Source: Paraburkholderia ginsengiterrae | Lineage (GTDB): Bacteria; Pseudomonadota; Gammaproteobacteria; Burkholderiales; Burkholderiaceae | Length of the DNA: 64,000 nt | NCBI RefSeq assembly: GCF_001645125.1 | Contig: NZ_LXKA01000243.1 | Coordinates: 1 to 64,000, forward strand | Direction of reading: 5' to 3' | In this document: positions 20,064-27,746 of the stretch, in pieces | How the letters are laid out: every line of letters starts with the position of its first letter | Position numbering within the stretch: the stretch's first letter is position 1 | The notes under the pieces: model-generated | Databases searched by the model: none | What the model was told of the DNA's origin: nothing | Seen by the model: the letters and a program-made list of their open reading frames with translations, nothing else | Translations under genes and position numbers: made by a program

Positions 20064-21533
20064 ATGAATGAAGAAATCCTGATCAATGTCACGCCGCAGG
20101 AAACGCGCGTCGCGCTCGTCCAGCAAGGCGCCGTCCAGGAACTTCACGTCGAACGAACACTGTCGCGGGGCCGTGTCGGCAACGTCTATCTCGGCAAGGT
20201 CGTGCGCGTGTTGCCGGGCATGCAGTCCGCCTTTATCGATATCGGTCTCGAACGCGCCGCGTTTCTTCATGTGGCCGACATCTGGCACCCGCGCATTGCC
20301 GGCGAACCGCAGCATCAGGCACCGCATCAGCCCATCGAAAAAATCGTCTTCGAGGGACAGACACTCATGGTGCAGGTCGTGAAGGATCCGATCGGCACCA
20401 AGGGCGCGCGCCTGTCCACGCAAGTGAGCATCGCCGGGCGCACGCTGGTGTATCTGCCGCAGGAACCGCACATCGGCATCTCGCAGAAGATCGAGAGCGA
20501 AGCCGAGCGCGAAGCCGTGCGCGCGCGTCTGACCGCCGTGCTGCCCAGCGACGAAAAAGGCGGCTACATTGTCCGCACCATTGCCGAAGACGCGACCAGC
20601 GAAGAGCTGGCCGGCGACGTCGCCTATTTACGCAAGACGTGGGCCACGATTCTGTCGCAAGCACAGCGCATGCCGCCGACGAGCCTGCTTTACCAGGATC
20701 TGAATCTCGCGCAACGTGTGCTGCGCGATTTCGTCAACGACGAAACATCGCGCATTCAGGTCGATTCGCGCGAGACGTATCAGATGCTGGCCGACTTCGC
20801 CGCCGAGTTCACGCCTGCGGTTTCGTCGAAGCTGCACCACTACACGGGCGAGCGGCCGCTCTACGATCTGTACAACATCGAGACGGAAATTCAGCGCGCG
20901 TTGTCGCGCCGGGTGGATTTGAAGTCGGGCGGGTATCTGGTGATCGACCAGACCGAAGCGATGACCACCATCGACGTGAACACCGGCGGCTATGTCGGCG
21001 CGCGCAATTTCGACGATACGATTTTCAAGACCAATCTCGAAGCCGCGCACACCATTGCCCGGCAACTGCGGCTGCGCAATCTGGGCGGCGTGATCATCAT
21101 CGACTTCATCGATATGGAAAATGGCGAGCATCGCGATCAGGTGCTGGGCGAGTTGAAGAAGGCGCTGTCGCGCGACCGCACGCGCGTGACCGTGAATGGT
21201 TTCTCACAGCTTGGCCTCGTGGAAATGACACGTAAGCGCACGCGCGAATCCCTCGCGCATGTGCTGTGCGAGCCCTGCCCGGTTTGCCAGGGCAAGGGCC
21301 AAGTCAAAACGGCGCGCACGGTGTGCTATGACGTGCTGCGCGAGATTCTGCGCGAGTCGCGGCAATTCAATCCGCGCGAGTTTCGCGTGGTGGCGTCGCA
21401 GCAGGTGATCGATCTGTTTCTTGAGGAAGAGTCGCAGCATCTGGCGATGCTGATCGATTTCATCGGCAAACCGGTGTCGTTGCAGGTGGAGTCGAATCTG
21501 AGTCAGGAGCAGTACGATATTGTGCTGATGTAA
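20064..21533 (+). CDS. rng: Ribonuclease G
   Basis: A 489-residue single-strand endoribonuclease of the RNase E/G family that matures 16S rRNA. An N-terminal S1 domain (about 38-125, SRGRVGNVYLGKVVRVLPGMQ) is followed by the RNase-H-like catalytic core with TTIDVNTGGYVGARNF and IIIDFIDMEN metal ligands. The zinc-link CEPCPVCQGKG follows and the C-terminus ends SQEQYDIVLM. It is complete despite the islands that begin directly behind it; parts of its 3' end recur twice further right. Confidence 0.97.
   Translation: MNEEILINVTPQETRVALVQQGAVQELHVERTLSRGRVGNVYLGKVVRVLPGMQSAFIDIGLERAAFLHVADIWHPRIAGEPQHQAPHQPIEKIVFEGQTLMVQVVKDPIGTKGARLSTQVSIAGRTLVYLPQEPHIGISQKIESEAEREAVRARLTAVLPSDEKGGYIVRTIAEDATSEELAGDVAYLRKTWATILSQAQRMPPTSLLYQDLNLAQRVLRDFVNDETSRIQVDSRETYQMLADFAAEFTPAVSSKLHHYTGERPLYDLYNIETEIQRALSRRVDLKSGGYLVIDQTEAMTTIDVNTGGYVGARNFDDTIFKTNLEAAHTIARQLRLRNLGGVIIIDFIDMENGEHRDQVLGELKKALSRDRTRVTVNGFSQLGLVEMTRKRTRESLAHVLCEPCPVCQGKGQVKTARTVCYDVLREILRESRQFNPREFRVVASQQVIDLFLEEESQHLAMLIDFIGKPVSLQVESNLSQEQYDIVLM
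21507..21530 (+). repeat. Putative attachment core, copy 1 (end of rng)
   Basis: The last 24 sense bases of rng (starting GAGCAGTACGATATTG). The same bases recur at 24497-24520 (identical) and 50581-50604 (one mismatch), flanking the two accessory regions. Confidence 0.7.
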
Positions 21534-21539
21534 ATCCGC

Positions 21540-21562
21540 AAATCCTTATCCACAAAGGATTT
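21540..21562 (+). terminator. Possible rng terminator
   Basis: An 8-bp stem AAATCCTT/AAGGATTT with a 7-nt loop directly after the rng stop. The stem is AT-rich and the T-run is three bases, so the call is weak. Confidence 0.4.
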
Positions 21563-21579
21563 CGCGCAACCACCACGCC

Positions 21580-21660
21580 TCAATTTAGCTTCTGGCTACC
21601 TATTGAGGGCGCGCCCGCTCCCAGAGCATCCTCATGGATCCGGCTCGTGACTTTGCTCAC
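21580..21660 (-). CDS. Small 26-codon ORF behind the membrane peptide (possibly a truncated gene)
   Basis: Reads VSKVTSRIHEDALGAGAPSI, then GSQKLN, from a GTG with GGAGG 4 nt upstream, overlapping the end of the 45-residue membrane peptide. It resembles nothing I know. It could be the N-terminal stub of a longer gene cut off by the rearrangement next to rng. Confidence 0.3.
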   Translation of the reverse strand: MSKVTSRIHEDALGAGAPSIGSQKLN

Positions 21661-21670
21661 GATGCCTCCA

Positions 21671-21808
21671 TCAGTCGCCTTCCTTGAACGCGAATGAAGC
21701 GGTGAGCAGGATGGCCGCGCTCCAAAGAAAGAACTGACCGATAATCCCGCTTGTCCCCAAGCCGCCGCCGACAAACGCAGCGCTCAAGTAGTAAAACACC
21801 GCTGCCAT
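21671..21808 (-). CDS. 45-residue hydrophobic membrane peptide
   Basis: Reads MAAVFYYLSAAFVGGGLGTS, then GIIGQFFLWSAAILLTASFA and FKEGD. It has two hydrophobic segments (about 3-18 and 20-40) with a glycine-rich turn. AGGGGA lies 6 nt before the ATG. It sits alone at the left of the first island. A holin-like or T6SS-accessory role would fit the lysozyme fragment nearby, but nothing in the sequence proves it. Confidence 0.5.
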   Translation of the reverse strand: MAAVFYYLSAAFVGGGLGTSGIIGQFFLWSAAILLTASFAFKEGD

Positions 21809-21919
21809 CTTGTTCCCCTAGAGGAACCCCCAGCACGTTTTTTTACCACTATACCGCGTTGGCGAGAACCTCGTGGCGCGCGGCTATCTGATGGGTTTGG
21901 TGGGATGAACTTCAAATTT

Positions 21920-22024
21920 TTACCATGTCCAGCCGCCATCAGCACCGCGGCAATCGCTAGCGGGGACGAGTTCGCAACACCACGTGCCATGGTCAAGCGG
22001 GACCGTCAGTCCGTCATACGACAT
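21920..22024 (-). pseudogene. Truncated copy of the 104-residue ORF at 23742-24056
   Basis: Encodes MSYDGLTVPLDHGTWCCELV followed by PASDCRGADGGWTW and a stop. The first 23 residues differ from the longer copy (MSYNGLTVPLDYGTWCCELV) at only two positions, then similarity ends. It lies inside the first 275-bp repeat copy. Confidence 0.6.
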
Positions 22025-22229
22025 GGCGCGCTCCGGACCACATCTGTATGAGAGTCTCCATATGCAGCTTTCCTCCGCGTCGTTTGAGACGCGTATACCT
22101 AGCACGCAAGCCCGGATGATCCGCAAAACATCGTCAAGAAGCGGCGCGCATTGCCCAGAAAGAACGAGCCCCTTTTTTCCTCATTGACTGCACTCCGCCG
22201 CAAGCCGTATGTCCATCCCACTGGATGTG
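21955..22229. repeat. 275-bp direct repeat, copy 1
   Basis: Matches 23987-24261 over its whole length without net gain or loss; roughly 85-90 percent identical by eye. It contains the start of the MSYNG/MSYDG ORF and, at its right end, a degenerate copy of the region upstream of the ribbon-helix-helix gene at 50791. Confidence 0.85.
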
Positions 22230-22373
22230 TAGTCTTCACAACCTGTGTAAAGCGGCAAGCAACCTATCCAAACCAATAGGTGTCCATGTGCTCTCCCCTC
22301 TCTTGTGTCAATATTTGACGCCGGCCGGTTTGGCGGCCGACCGAAGTGGAGGTAACACCTGCCTAACGAGAAT

Positions 22374-22589
22374 ATGCGGATAAGTGCGGCGGGCTACGCC
22401 GCTCTCCGTTTTAATGAGGGTGTTGTGATGCATTACTACAACGACGCCCCGGTCAACGGCAACTGCACCTGGGGTATCGGTACGCTCGCGCACCTCGGCC
22501 CCTGCACGCAGGAAGAGTTGCAGCGCACCGTGCTTCCGGAACAGGCGACAGCGCGAAACCGCCCCGTTCCGGCAGGGAGGACACTAACT
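22374..22589 (+). pseudogene. Truncated phage-type lysozyme (GH24-like) fragment
   Basis: About 50 residues starting MRISAAGYAALRFNEGVVMH, then YYNDAPVNGNCTWGIGTLAH and LGPCTQEELQR. The pattern is the N-terminus of phage/T6SS-type muramidases: catalytic glutamate in FNEG, YND, then a (G)xG(T/H) loop. The rest of the enzyme is missing and the frame runs on into the leader of the next gene without a stop. Lysozymes of this kind are common T6SS cargo effectors in Burkholderia, which is the likely origin. Confidence 0.55.
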
Positions 22590-23009
22590 GTGCGTAGACT
22601 TTGTACGGGCGTTGCCCTCTGTTTATTCGCGTCCCTGAGCACTGCGCAGGCTACCACCCCCTCCATTGATGACTTTCAAGGGAAGTGGACCGTTACCGAT
22701 GTTGTCGGCTATGGCAATACCTCGGGCGGAATACCAGAAGCAAAGAAGCTGTTAGGTAAGGTGCTGAGCATTTCGGCCGGCGGCATCGAGTTCGATCGTG
22801 AGCGCTGCAAGCCGCATAAGGTCGGCATCGCTATGGTCGATACCGCATCGCGGCTGAAAGATGATTTCGGCATCAATCTCGAGGACACTGGACTACCGGC
22901 CAACACGGCACTACTGGACAGCTCGAACTGCACAGCGGTGTACCGGATGGACGAACACCGCGTCCTGTTCGAGTGGGATGGTGTCGTGCTGAGGGCGGTT
23001 AAACACTGA
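22590..23009 (+). CDS. Exported small protein, possible immunity protein of the lysozyme
   Basis: A 139-residue protein from a GTG start with GGGAGG 9 nt upstream. It has a clear signal peptide (RRLCTGVALCLFASLSTAQA, cleavage after about residue 22) and a compact domain beginning DDFQGKWTVTDVVGYG, with two cysteines (CKPHK, SSNC) and a DEHRVLFEWDG end. The FxGxWxVTD start recalls lipocalin-like beta folds. Its place directly behind a muramidase fragment fits a periplasmic immunity protein, an inference from context. Confidence 0.6.
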   Translation: MRRLCTGVALCLFASLSTAQATTPSIDDFQGKWTVTDVVGYGNTSGGIPEAKKLLGKVLSISAGGIEFDRERCKPHKVGIAMVDTASRLKDDFGINLEDTGLPANTALLDSSNCTAVYRMDEHRVLFEWDGVVLRAVKH

Positions 23010-23162
23010 GAAGTGCCACACAAGGCGGCCTGCGCAGGGGCCGCGCTTTCTGACGCGGTTCAGATATCTCCGTAAGGCCATGGCGGAACGCATGAGCATG
23101 TCCTCCTCATCGACGCCTCGATCGTCATACCCAGGTGGTTGGAGATGCGCTCGACTCTGGCT

Positions 23163-23357
23163 TCAATCTGCAGCATCCAGTTCGCCGTCGCCTGACAACA
23201 AATCCGAGAAATCTACCGGCCGCAATCTTTGCATCGCCTCCTCCATTTGCTTGTCGTATCGTCGGTCGTTGGGATCGTAGCCGGCATGCGCCTTGCGGGC
23301 ATACGTCTGAACGAAACAGCCAAGTTGCCCGACCATGCGCTGATCTAGTTTTTTCAC
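23163..23357 (-). CDS. Small hypothetical protein coupled to the upstream gene
   Basis: A 64-residue soluble protein (KKLDQRMVGQLGCFVQTYAR, then KAHAGYDPNDRRYDKQMEEA). The start is a GTG that overlaps the stop of the preceding gene by four bases (GTGA), indicating translational coupling. No family recognised. It may work with its neighbour as an immunity or accessory pair. Confidence 0.55.
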   Translation of the reverse strand: MKKLDQRMVGQLGCFVQTYARKAHAGYDPNDRRYDKQMEEAMQRLRPVDFSDLLSGDGELDAAD

Positions 23358-23731
23358 GGCAATTCCGTGGAGCCTGAAACTACGTCGACCGTCTCGAATT
23401 CGACGAGTAACTCCGCACCAAGCGTTGCGGCGAAAACCGCGATTGGCTTTGGTTGGTGGTTTTCCTTTCCAAAGTACGACGTTTCAAGCGAATCGAGCGC
23501 GCGCTTGTATTCACTGGCGCTGTAGTCGGTAAGAATCTTTGCGTCATAAATGATGTTCTGAATCAAGAAATCATTCATATGACAGCGAGATGCACCTTTG
23601 AAGCGCACGCGGGCACGTGCCTTCCCGTCGTCGAACATTAATGCCAATTCAACGACCCCGGCTTTCATGTCTGCGGAGATGCCCATCAGATACCAGTCGT
23701 GAAATGATTCGAATTTCTTGAGAGTTTCCAT
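23354..23731 (-). CDS. Hypothetical protein (possible immunity protein)
   Basis: A 125-residue soluble protein starting METLKKFESFHDWYLMGISA, with alternating beta-strand-like segments (GVVELALMFDDGKARARVRF) and a SRCHMNDFLIQNIIYDAKIL stretch. The size and lone-domain nature are typical of immunity proteins in interbacterial toxin loci, but no family was identified. The internal ATG is preferred to a longer open frame because the upstream part overlaps the 104-residue ORF and has no sense. Confidence 0.55.
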   Translation of the reverse strand: METLKKFESFHDWYLMGISADMKAGVVELALMFDDGKARARVRFKGASRCHMNDFLIQNIIYDAKILTDYSASEYKRALDSLETSYFGKENHQPKPIAVFAATLGAELLVEFETVDVVSGSTELP

Positions 23732-23741
23732 CGCTAGCTCG

Positions 23742-24056
23742 TTAGGGATTCCAAGGGCTAAAGGGTACAACGTCGTCTCCACCGTCACGGACACCGTTGG
23801 TCCAATTGTGAGCGTGCGGCTGCAATCCGTTGTGCACGTGATCGAAATCGATATCGGTGGTGATCGTTCGCCGGAAGTCGTAGTTGGGTCGGAAGTACAG
23901 GTCGAAGGCGCGGCAATCCTCCTCGAGTTGCCTGCGTTCGCCGGCACTCAGGAAGGGAAGCCGGCCACCACCGGTACCTTCGTAGTCGCTAGCGGGCACC
24001 AGCTCGCAACACCACGTGCCATAGTCGAGCGGGACCGTCAGTCCGTTATATGACAC
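23742..24056 (-). CDS. Hypothetical 104-residue protein, possibly the end of a toxin
   Basis: Reads from a GTG as SYNGLTVPLDYGTWCCELVP; its C-terminal half is aspartate- and histidine-rich (TTDIDFDHVHNGLQPHAHNW). In both repeat copies a few residues before the start are conserved in frame (SYR-C/Y-GPERA), so the true gene may have been longer. It ends 10 nt before the METLKKF gene. It may be the C-terminal domain of a polymorphic toxin with its immunity gene behind it; the function is unknown. Confidence 0.4.
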   Translation of the reverse strand: MSYNGLTVPLDYGTWCCELVPASDYEGTGGGRLPFLSAGERRQLEEDCRAFDLYFRPNYDFRRTITTDIDFDHVHNGLQPHAHNWTNGVRDGGDDVVPFSPWNP

Positions 24057-24261
24057 GGCGCGCTCCGGGCCATATCTGTATGACTATCTCCATACACACC
24101 CTTCCTCCACGTCGATTTGAGGTGTGGATACCTAGCACGCAAGCCCGGAGGATCTGCAAAACATCGTCAAGAAGCGGCGCGCATTGCCCAGAAGAACGAG
24201 CCCCTTTGCTCCTCATTGACTGCACTCCGCCGCAAGGCTTATGACCATCCCACTGGATGTG
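23987..24261. repeat. 275-bp direct repeat, copy 2
   Basis: Partner of 21955-22229. Its right end continues to 24305 with a copy of the leader and first three codons (ATGCCCAAA) of the ribbon-helix-helix gene at 50791, then switches abruptly to rng sequence. Confidence 0.85.
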
Positions 24262-24305
24262 ATCTGGACGGCATTGAGACCTCGCCCGGAGTGCAAATGC
24301 CCAAA

Positions 24306-24523
24306 GCGAGCATCGCGATCAGGTGCTGCGCGAGATTCTGCGCGAGTCGCGGAAATTCAATCCGCGCGAGTTTCGCGTGGTGGCGTCGCAGCAGGTGATC
24401 GATCTGTTTCTTGAGGAAGAGTCGCAGCATCTGGCGATGCTGATCGATTTCATCGGCAAGCCGGTGTCGTTGCAGGTGGAGTCGAATCTAAGTCAGGAGC
24501 AGTACGATATTGTGCTGATGTAG
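24306..24523 (+). pseudogene. Duplicated, internally deleted 3' end of rng
   Basis: Bases 24306-24328 equal rng 21124-21146. From there the copy follows rng 21339-21533 with three mismatches, so 192 bp (64 codons, in frame) are missing between two GTGCTG direct repeats. It encodes the RNase G C-terminus to SQEQYDIVLM but has no catalytic core, so it is not functional. The near identity implies a recent duplication. Confidence 0.9.
24497..24520 (+). repeat. Putative attachment core, copy 2
   Basis: Identical to the last 24 sense bases of rng; separates the small island on the left from the large cluster on the right. Confidence 0.7.
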
Positions 24524-24581
24524 TCCCCGCGAAGGCCGGCCTCGGCGGACAAACATTGACGCGCGGCAGCACCGAACTGCA

Positions 24582-27500
24582 TCAGTCTGTGGACGTGGTG
24601 CGGCATATATCTGAAGATCCGCTCGCCATCGGATTCGCGGCAACACCGGCCGAGGAGAAATTCCCGCCCGTCACGGCCCGCCTGCGCGCAGTCAGCCGAT
24701 GGAACCACAGGTAAACGACGGGCGTCGTGAAAAGCGTCAGGATCTGGGAAACGATCAGCCCGCCGACGATCGCGATCCCTAGCGGTACGCGCAGCTCCGC
24801 GCCCGCGCCATGACCGAGCGCAAGCGGCAGCGCGCCGAACAACGCGGCGAGCGTCGTCATCAGAATCGGCCGCAAGCGCAGCAGGCACGCCTGCCGGATC
24901 GCGTCGAACGGCGGCACGCGCCGCTCGCGCTCTTCGACGAGCGCGAAGTCGATCATCATGATCGCGTTCTTCTTCACTATGCCGATCAGCAGAATGATGC
25001 CGATCAGCCCCATCACCGACATGTCCTGCCCGCAGATCGTCAGCGCCAGTAACGCGCCAAGCCCCGCCGACGGCAGCGTCGAAATGATCGTGAGCGGATG
25101 GAAGGGGCTCTCGTACAACATCCCGAGCACGAGATACACGACGACGAGCGCGGCCGCGATCAGCCACGGCTCGCTCGCGAGCGACGCCTGAAACGCCTGC
25201 GCGGTCCCCTGGAACGTTCCGGTCAGCGTGTCGGGCTTGCCCGACGCCGTCTCTGCGCGCCGGACCGCGTCGATCGCGTTGCCGATCGACTGACCCGGCG
25301 CGAGATTGAACGTGATCGTCACGGACGGAAACAGTCCCTGATGATTGACGGTGATCGGCGACACATCGTTCTCGACATGCACGAGCAGGTTCAAGGGTAC
25401 GAGCCCCTGGGTCGCCGGCGAGCGCACGTAAAGACGTGACAGCGCGGCGGTCGTGACCTGAAACGCCGGGCCGACCTCCTCGACGACGTGGTATTGATCG
25501 AGTTGCGTGAACATCGTTGCAATCTGCCGCTGGCCGAACGCGTCGTACAGCGTATCGTCGATCGCCTGGGCAGTAATGCCGAAGCGCGACGCCGTATCGC
25601 GATCGATGACGAGCGTCGCGCTTGTCGCGCTCGCCTGCAGGTCCGACGACACGTCGACGATCTCGGGCAACGCCGCAAAGCGCTTCGTTAGCGTGTTCGC
25701 CCACTGCGCAAGCTCGCCGACGTTCGCATCCTGCAGCGTGTACTGGTATTGCGCCGCGCTGATCCGCCCACCGACCTGAATGTCCTGGCGCAACTGCATC
25801 GACAGCACGATGCCCGGCACGTGCGCCGTGCCGCGCTTCAGCCTCGCGAGCACCTCGGCCGCGCCGGCCCGGCGCCGGTCGAACGGCTTCAGGTTGATCA
25901 TGAAGCGCCCCTGGCTGATCGTCGGGTTCGGGCCGATCCAGTAGTAGACGTTGCCGACCGCCGGGTCCGCCATGACGATCCGCCCGAGCTGCTGCATTTT
26001 CGTCGCCATCGCGGCAGGTGAGATGTCGGGCGCCGCCTGCGCGACTCCGATGATCAAACCCGAATCCGCCTGCGGAAAAAAACCCTTCGGAATCCAGACG
26101 AACAGCGTGCCGGTTGCCACGACCGTCGCGACCATCGCCGCCAGCATCAGCCGCTGCCGCGCGAGCACCCAGTCGAGCGCGCGCGCATAGCGTGCCTCGA
26201 CGCAGCGGAACCCCCCTTCGAACCACCGTTCGAGACGGCTTGGGCAACGCTCGTCGCACTCGACGCCGGTATCGCGAATCAACCAGCCACACAGCATCGG
26301 CGTGACCAGCAGCGACACGAATGCGGAGACGACGATCGCGACGCTCACAGTCACCGCGAACTCCCGGAACAGCCGGCCGACGATGCCGCTCATCATCAGG
26401 ATCGGAATGAACACCGCGACGAGCGACACCGTCATCGACACGATCGTAAAGCGCACCTCCATCACGCCGGAGAGTGCCGCGCGGACCGGCGCCTCACCTT
26501 TCTCGACGTGCCGCATCACATTCTCGATGACAACGATCGCATCGTCGACGACGAAACCGACCGCGATCGTGAGCCCCATCAGCGACAGGTTGTCGAGGCT
26601 ATAGCCGAGCAGATACATCACGCCGAAGGTGCCGACGATCGACAGTGGAATCGTGAGACTCGGAATGATCGTCGCCCAGACGTTGCGCAGGAATACGAAG
26701 ATCACCATCACGACGAGCGCCACCGTCAGCAGCAGCGTGAACTCGACGTCGCGCACCGACGCGTCGATCGTCTGCGTGCGGTCGCCGACCACACGCACAT
26801 GCGCCGCCGCGGGCAAATTCGCTTCGAGCGCGGGCAGGCGTGCCTTGATATTGCGGATCGTCTGCACGACGTTGAAGCCGGGCTGCTTGTGCACGTCGAT
26901 GATGATCGCGCGCTCGCGTTGCAGCCACGCCGCCTGCCACTGGTCCTCCGGCCCGCCGACGACCTCCCCGAGATCGCTCACGCGGATCGCCGCGCCATTC
27001 CGGTACGCGACGATCATGTTGCCGTACTGGCCAGGTGCGACGAGCTGATCGGTCGCGTTGAGCACGATCGACCGGTCCGGGCCGTTCAGCGCGCCCTTCG
27101 GCGTGTTGACCGTCTGGACGCCGACAATCGAGCGCACGTCCTCGAGCGTGAGGCCGCGCGCGGCAAGCTTGTCAGGATCGAGCCGGATTCGCACCGACGC
27201 GCGCTGCTGCCCGTGGAAATCGACGAGGCCGACACCGGGCATCTGCGAGATCTGCTGCGCGAGAAAATTCTCCGCATAGCCGTCGAGCTGGGTCAGCGTC
27301 AGCGTTGGCGATGTCAGCGCAATCGACAGCACCGTGAAGTCGGCCGGATTTACCTTCTCGTAGGTCGGCTGGTTCGGCATGTTTTTCGGCAGCATCCCCG
27401 CGGCCGCATTGATCGCCGTCTGCACGTCCTGCGCCGCGCCGCCGATGTCACGCGCAAGATCGAACTGCATCACGATGCTCGTTGTACCCGCTGAACTCGC

Positions 27501-27746
27501 CGACGTCATTTGCGCAACGCCGGAAATGTTGGACAACTGACGCTCGAGCGGCGTCGCGACGGAGGTCGCCATCGTCTGCGCGCTCGCGCCGGGCAGCGTC
27601 GCCTGTATCTGAATGGTCGGGAAATCGACCTGGGGCAGCGGCCCGACCGGAAGGTTCACGTAGGCGGCCGCGCCGACGAGCAGGACCGCGAGCGCGAGGA
27701 ACGACGTCGCCACGCGACGCTGGATCAGCAGCGCGAGCAGCTTCAT
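24582..27746 (-). CDS. RND efflux pump inner-membrane transporter (HAE1/MdtC-like)
   Basis: A 1054-residue proton-driven pump with the RND layout: helix 1, periplasmic porter loop, helices 2-7, second porter loop, helices 8-12. LPVGPLPQVDFPTIQIQATL and GASAQTMATSVATPLERQLS are typical of the N-terminal porter. Helix 4 has GFVVDDAIVVIENVMRHVE with the proton-relay aspartate pair. The sequence is closest in feel to MdtB/MdtC. It is the last gene of a seven-gene operon; its start overlaps the adaptor stop (ATGA). The substrate is unknown. Confidence 0.93.
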   Translation of the reverse strand: MKLLALLIQRRVATSFLALAVLLVGAAAYVNLPVGPLPQVDFPTIQIQATLPGASAQTMATSVATPLERQLSNISGVAQMTSASSAGTTSIVMQFDLARDIGGAAQDVQTAINAAAGMLPKNMPNQPTYEKVNPADFTVLSIALTSPTLTLTQLDGYAENFLAQQISQMPGVGLVDFHGQQRASVRIRLDPDKLAARGLTLEDVRSIVGVQTVNTPKGALNGPDRSIVLNATDQLVAPGQYGNMIVAYRNGAAIRVSDLGEVVGGPEDQWQAAWLQRERAIIIDVHKQPGFNVVQTIRNIKARLPALEANLPAAAHVRVVGDRTQTIDASVRDVEFTLLLTVALVVMVIFVFLRNVWATIIPSLTIPLSIVGTFGVMYLLGYSLDNLSLMGLTIAVGFVVDDAIVVIENVMRHVEKGEAPVRAALSGVMEVRFTIVSMTVSLVAVFIPILMMSGIVGRLFREFAVTVSVAIVVSAFVSLLVTPMLCGWLIRDTGVECDERCPSRLERWFEGGFRCVEARYARALDWVLARQRLMLAAMVATVVATGTLFVWIPKGFFPQADSGLIIGVAQAAPDISPAAMATKMQQLGRIVMADPAVGNVYYWIGPNPTISQGRFMINLKPFDRRRAGAAEVLARLKRGTAHVPGIVLSMQLRQDIQVGGRISAAQYQYTLQDANVGELAQWANTLTKRFAALPEIVDVSSDLQASATSATLVIDRDTASRFGITAQAIDDTLYDAFGQRQIATMFTQLDQYHVVEEVGPAFQVTTAALSRLYVRSPATQGLVPLNLLVHVENDVSPITVNHQGLFPSVTITFNLAPGQSIGNAIDAVRRAETASGKPDTLTGTFQGTAQAFQASLASEPWLIAAALVVVYLVLGMLYESPFHPLTIISTLPSAGLGALLALTICGQDMSVMGLIGIILLIGIVKKNAIMMIDFALVEERERRVPPFDAIRQACLLRLRPILMTTLAALFGALPLALGHGAGAELRVPLGIAIVGGLIVSQILTLFTTPVVYLWFHRLTARRRAVTGGNFSSAGVAANPMASGSSDICRTTSTD

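Noticed and set aside
24306-24523. Second functional RNase G gene
   Set aside because: Only the C-terminus is present, with an internal deletion and no catalytic core.
21534-24581. Intact integrase or transposase for the islands
   Set aside because: All open frames of both strands were read; none shows tyrosine- or serine-recombinase or DDE-transposase motifs.
24493-26292. 599-codon minus frame within the RND pump gene
   Set aside because: It is a +1 shadow of the pump; the real frame shows all RND motifs.
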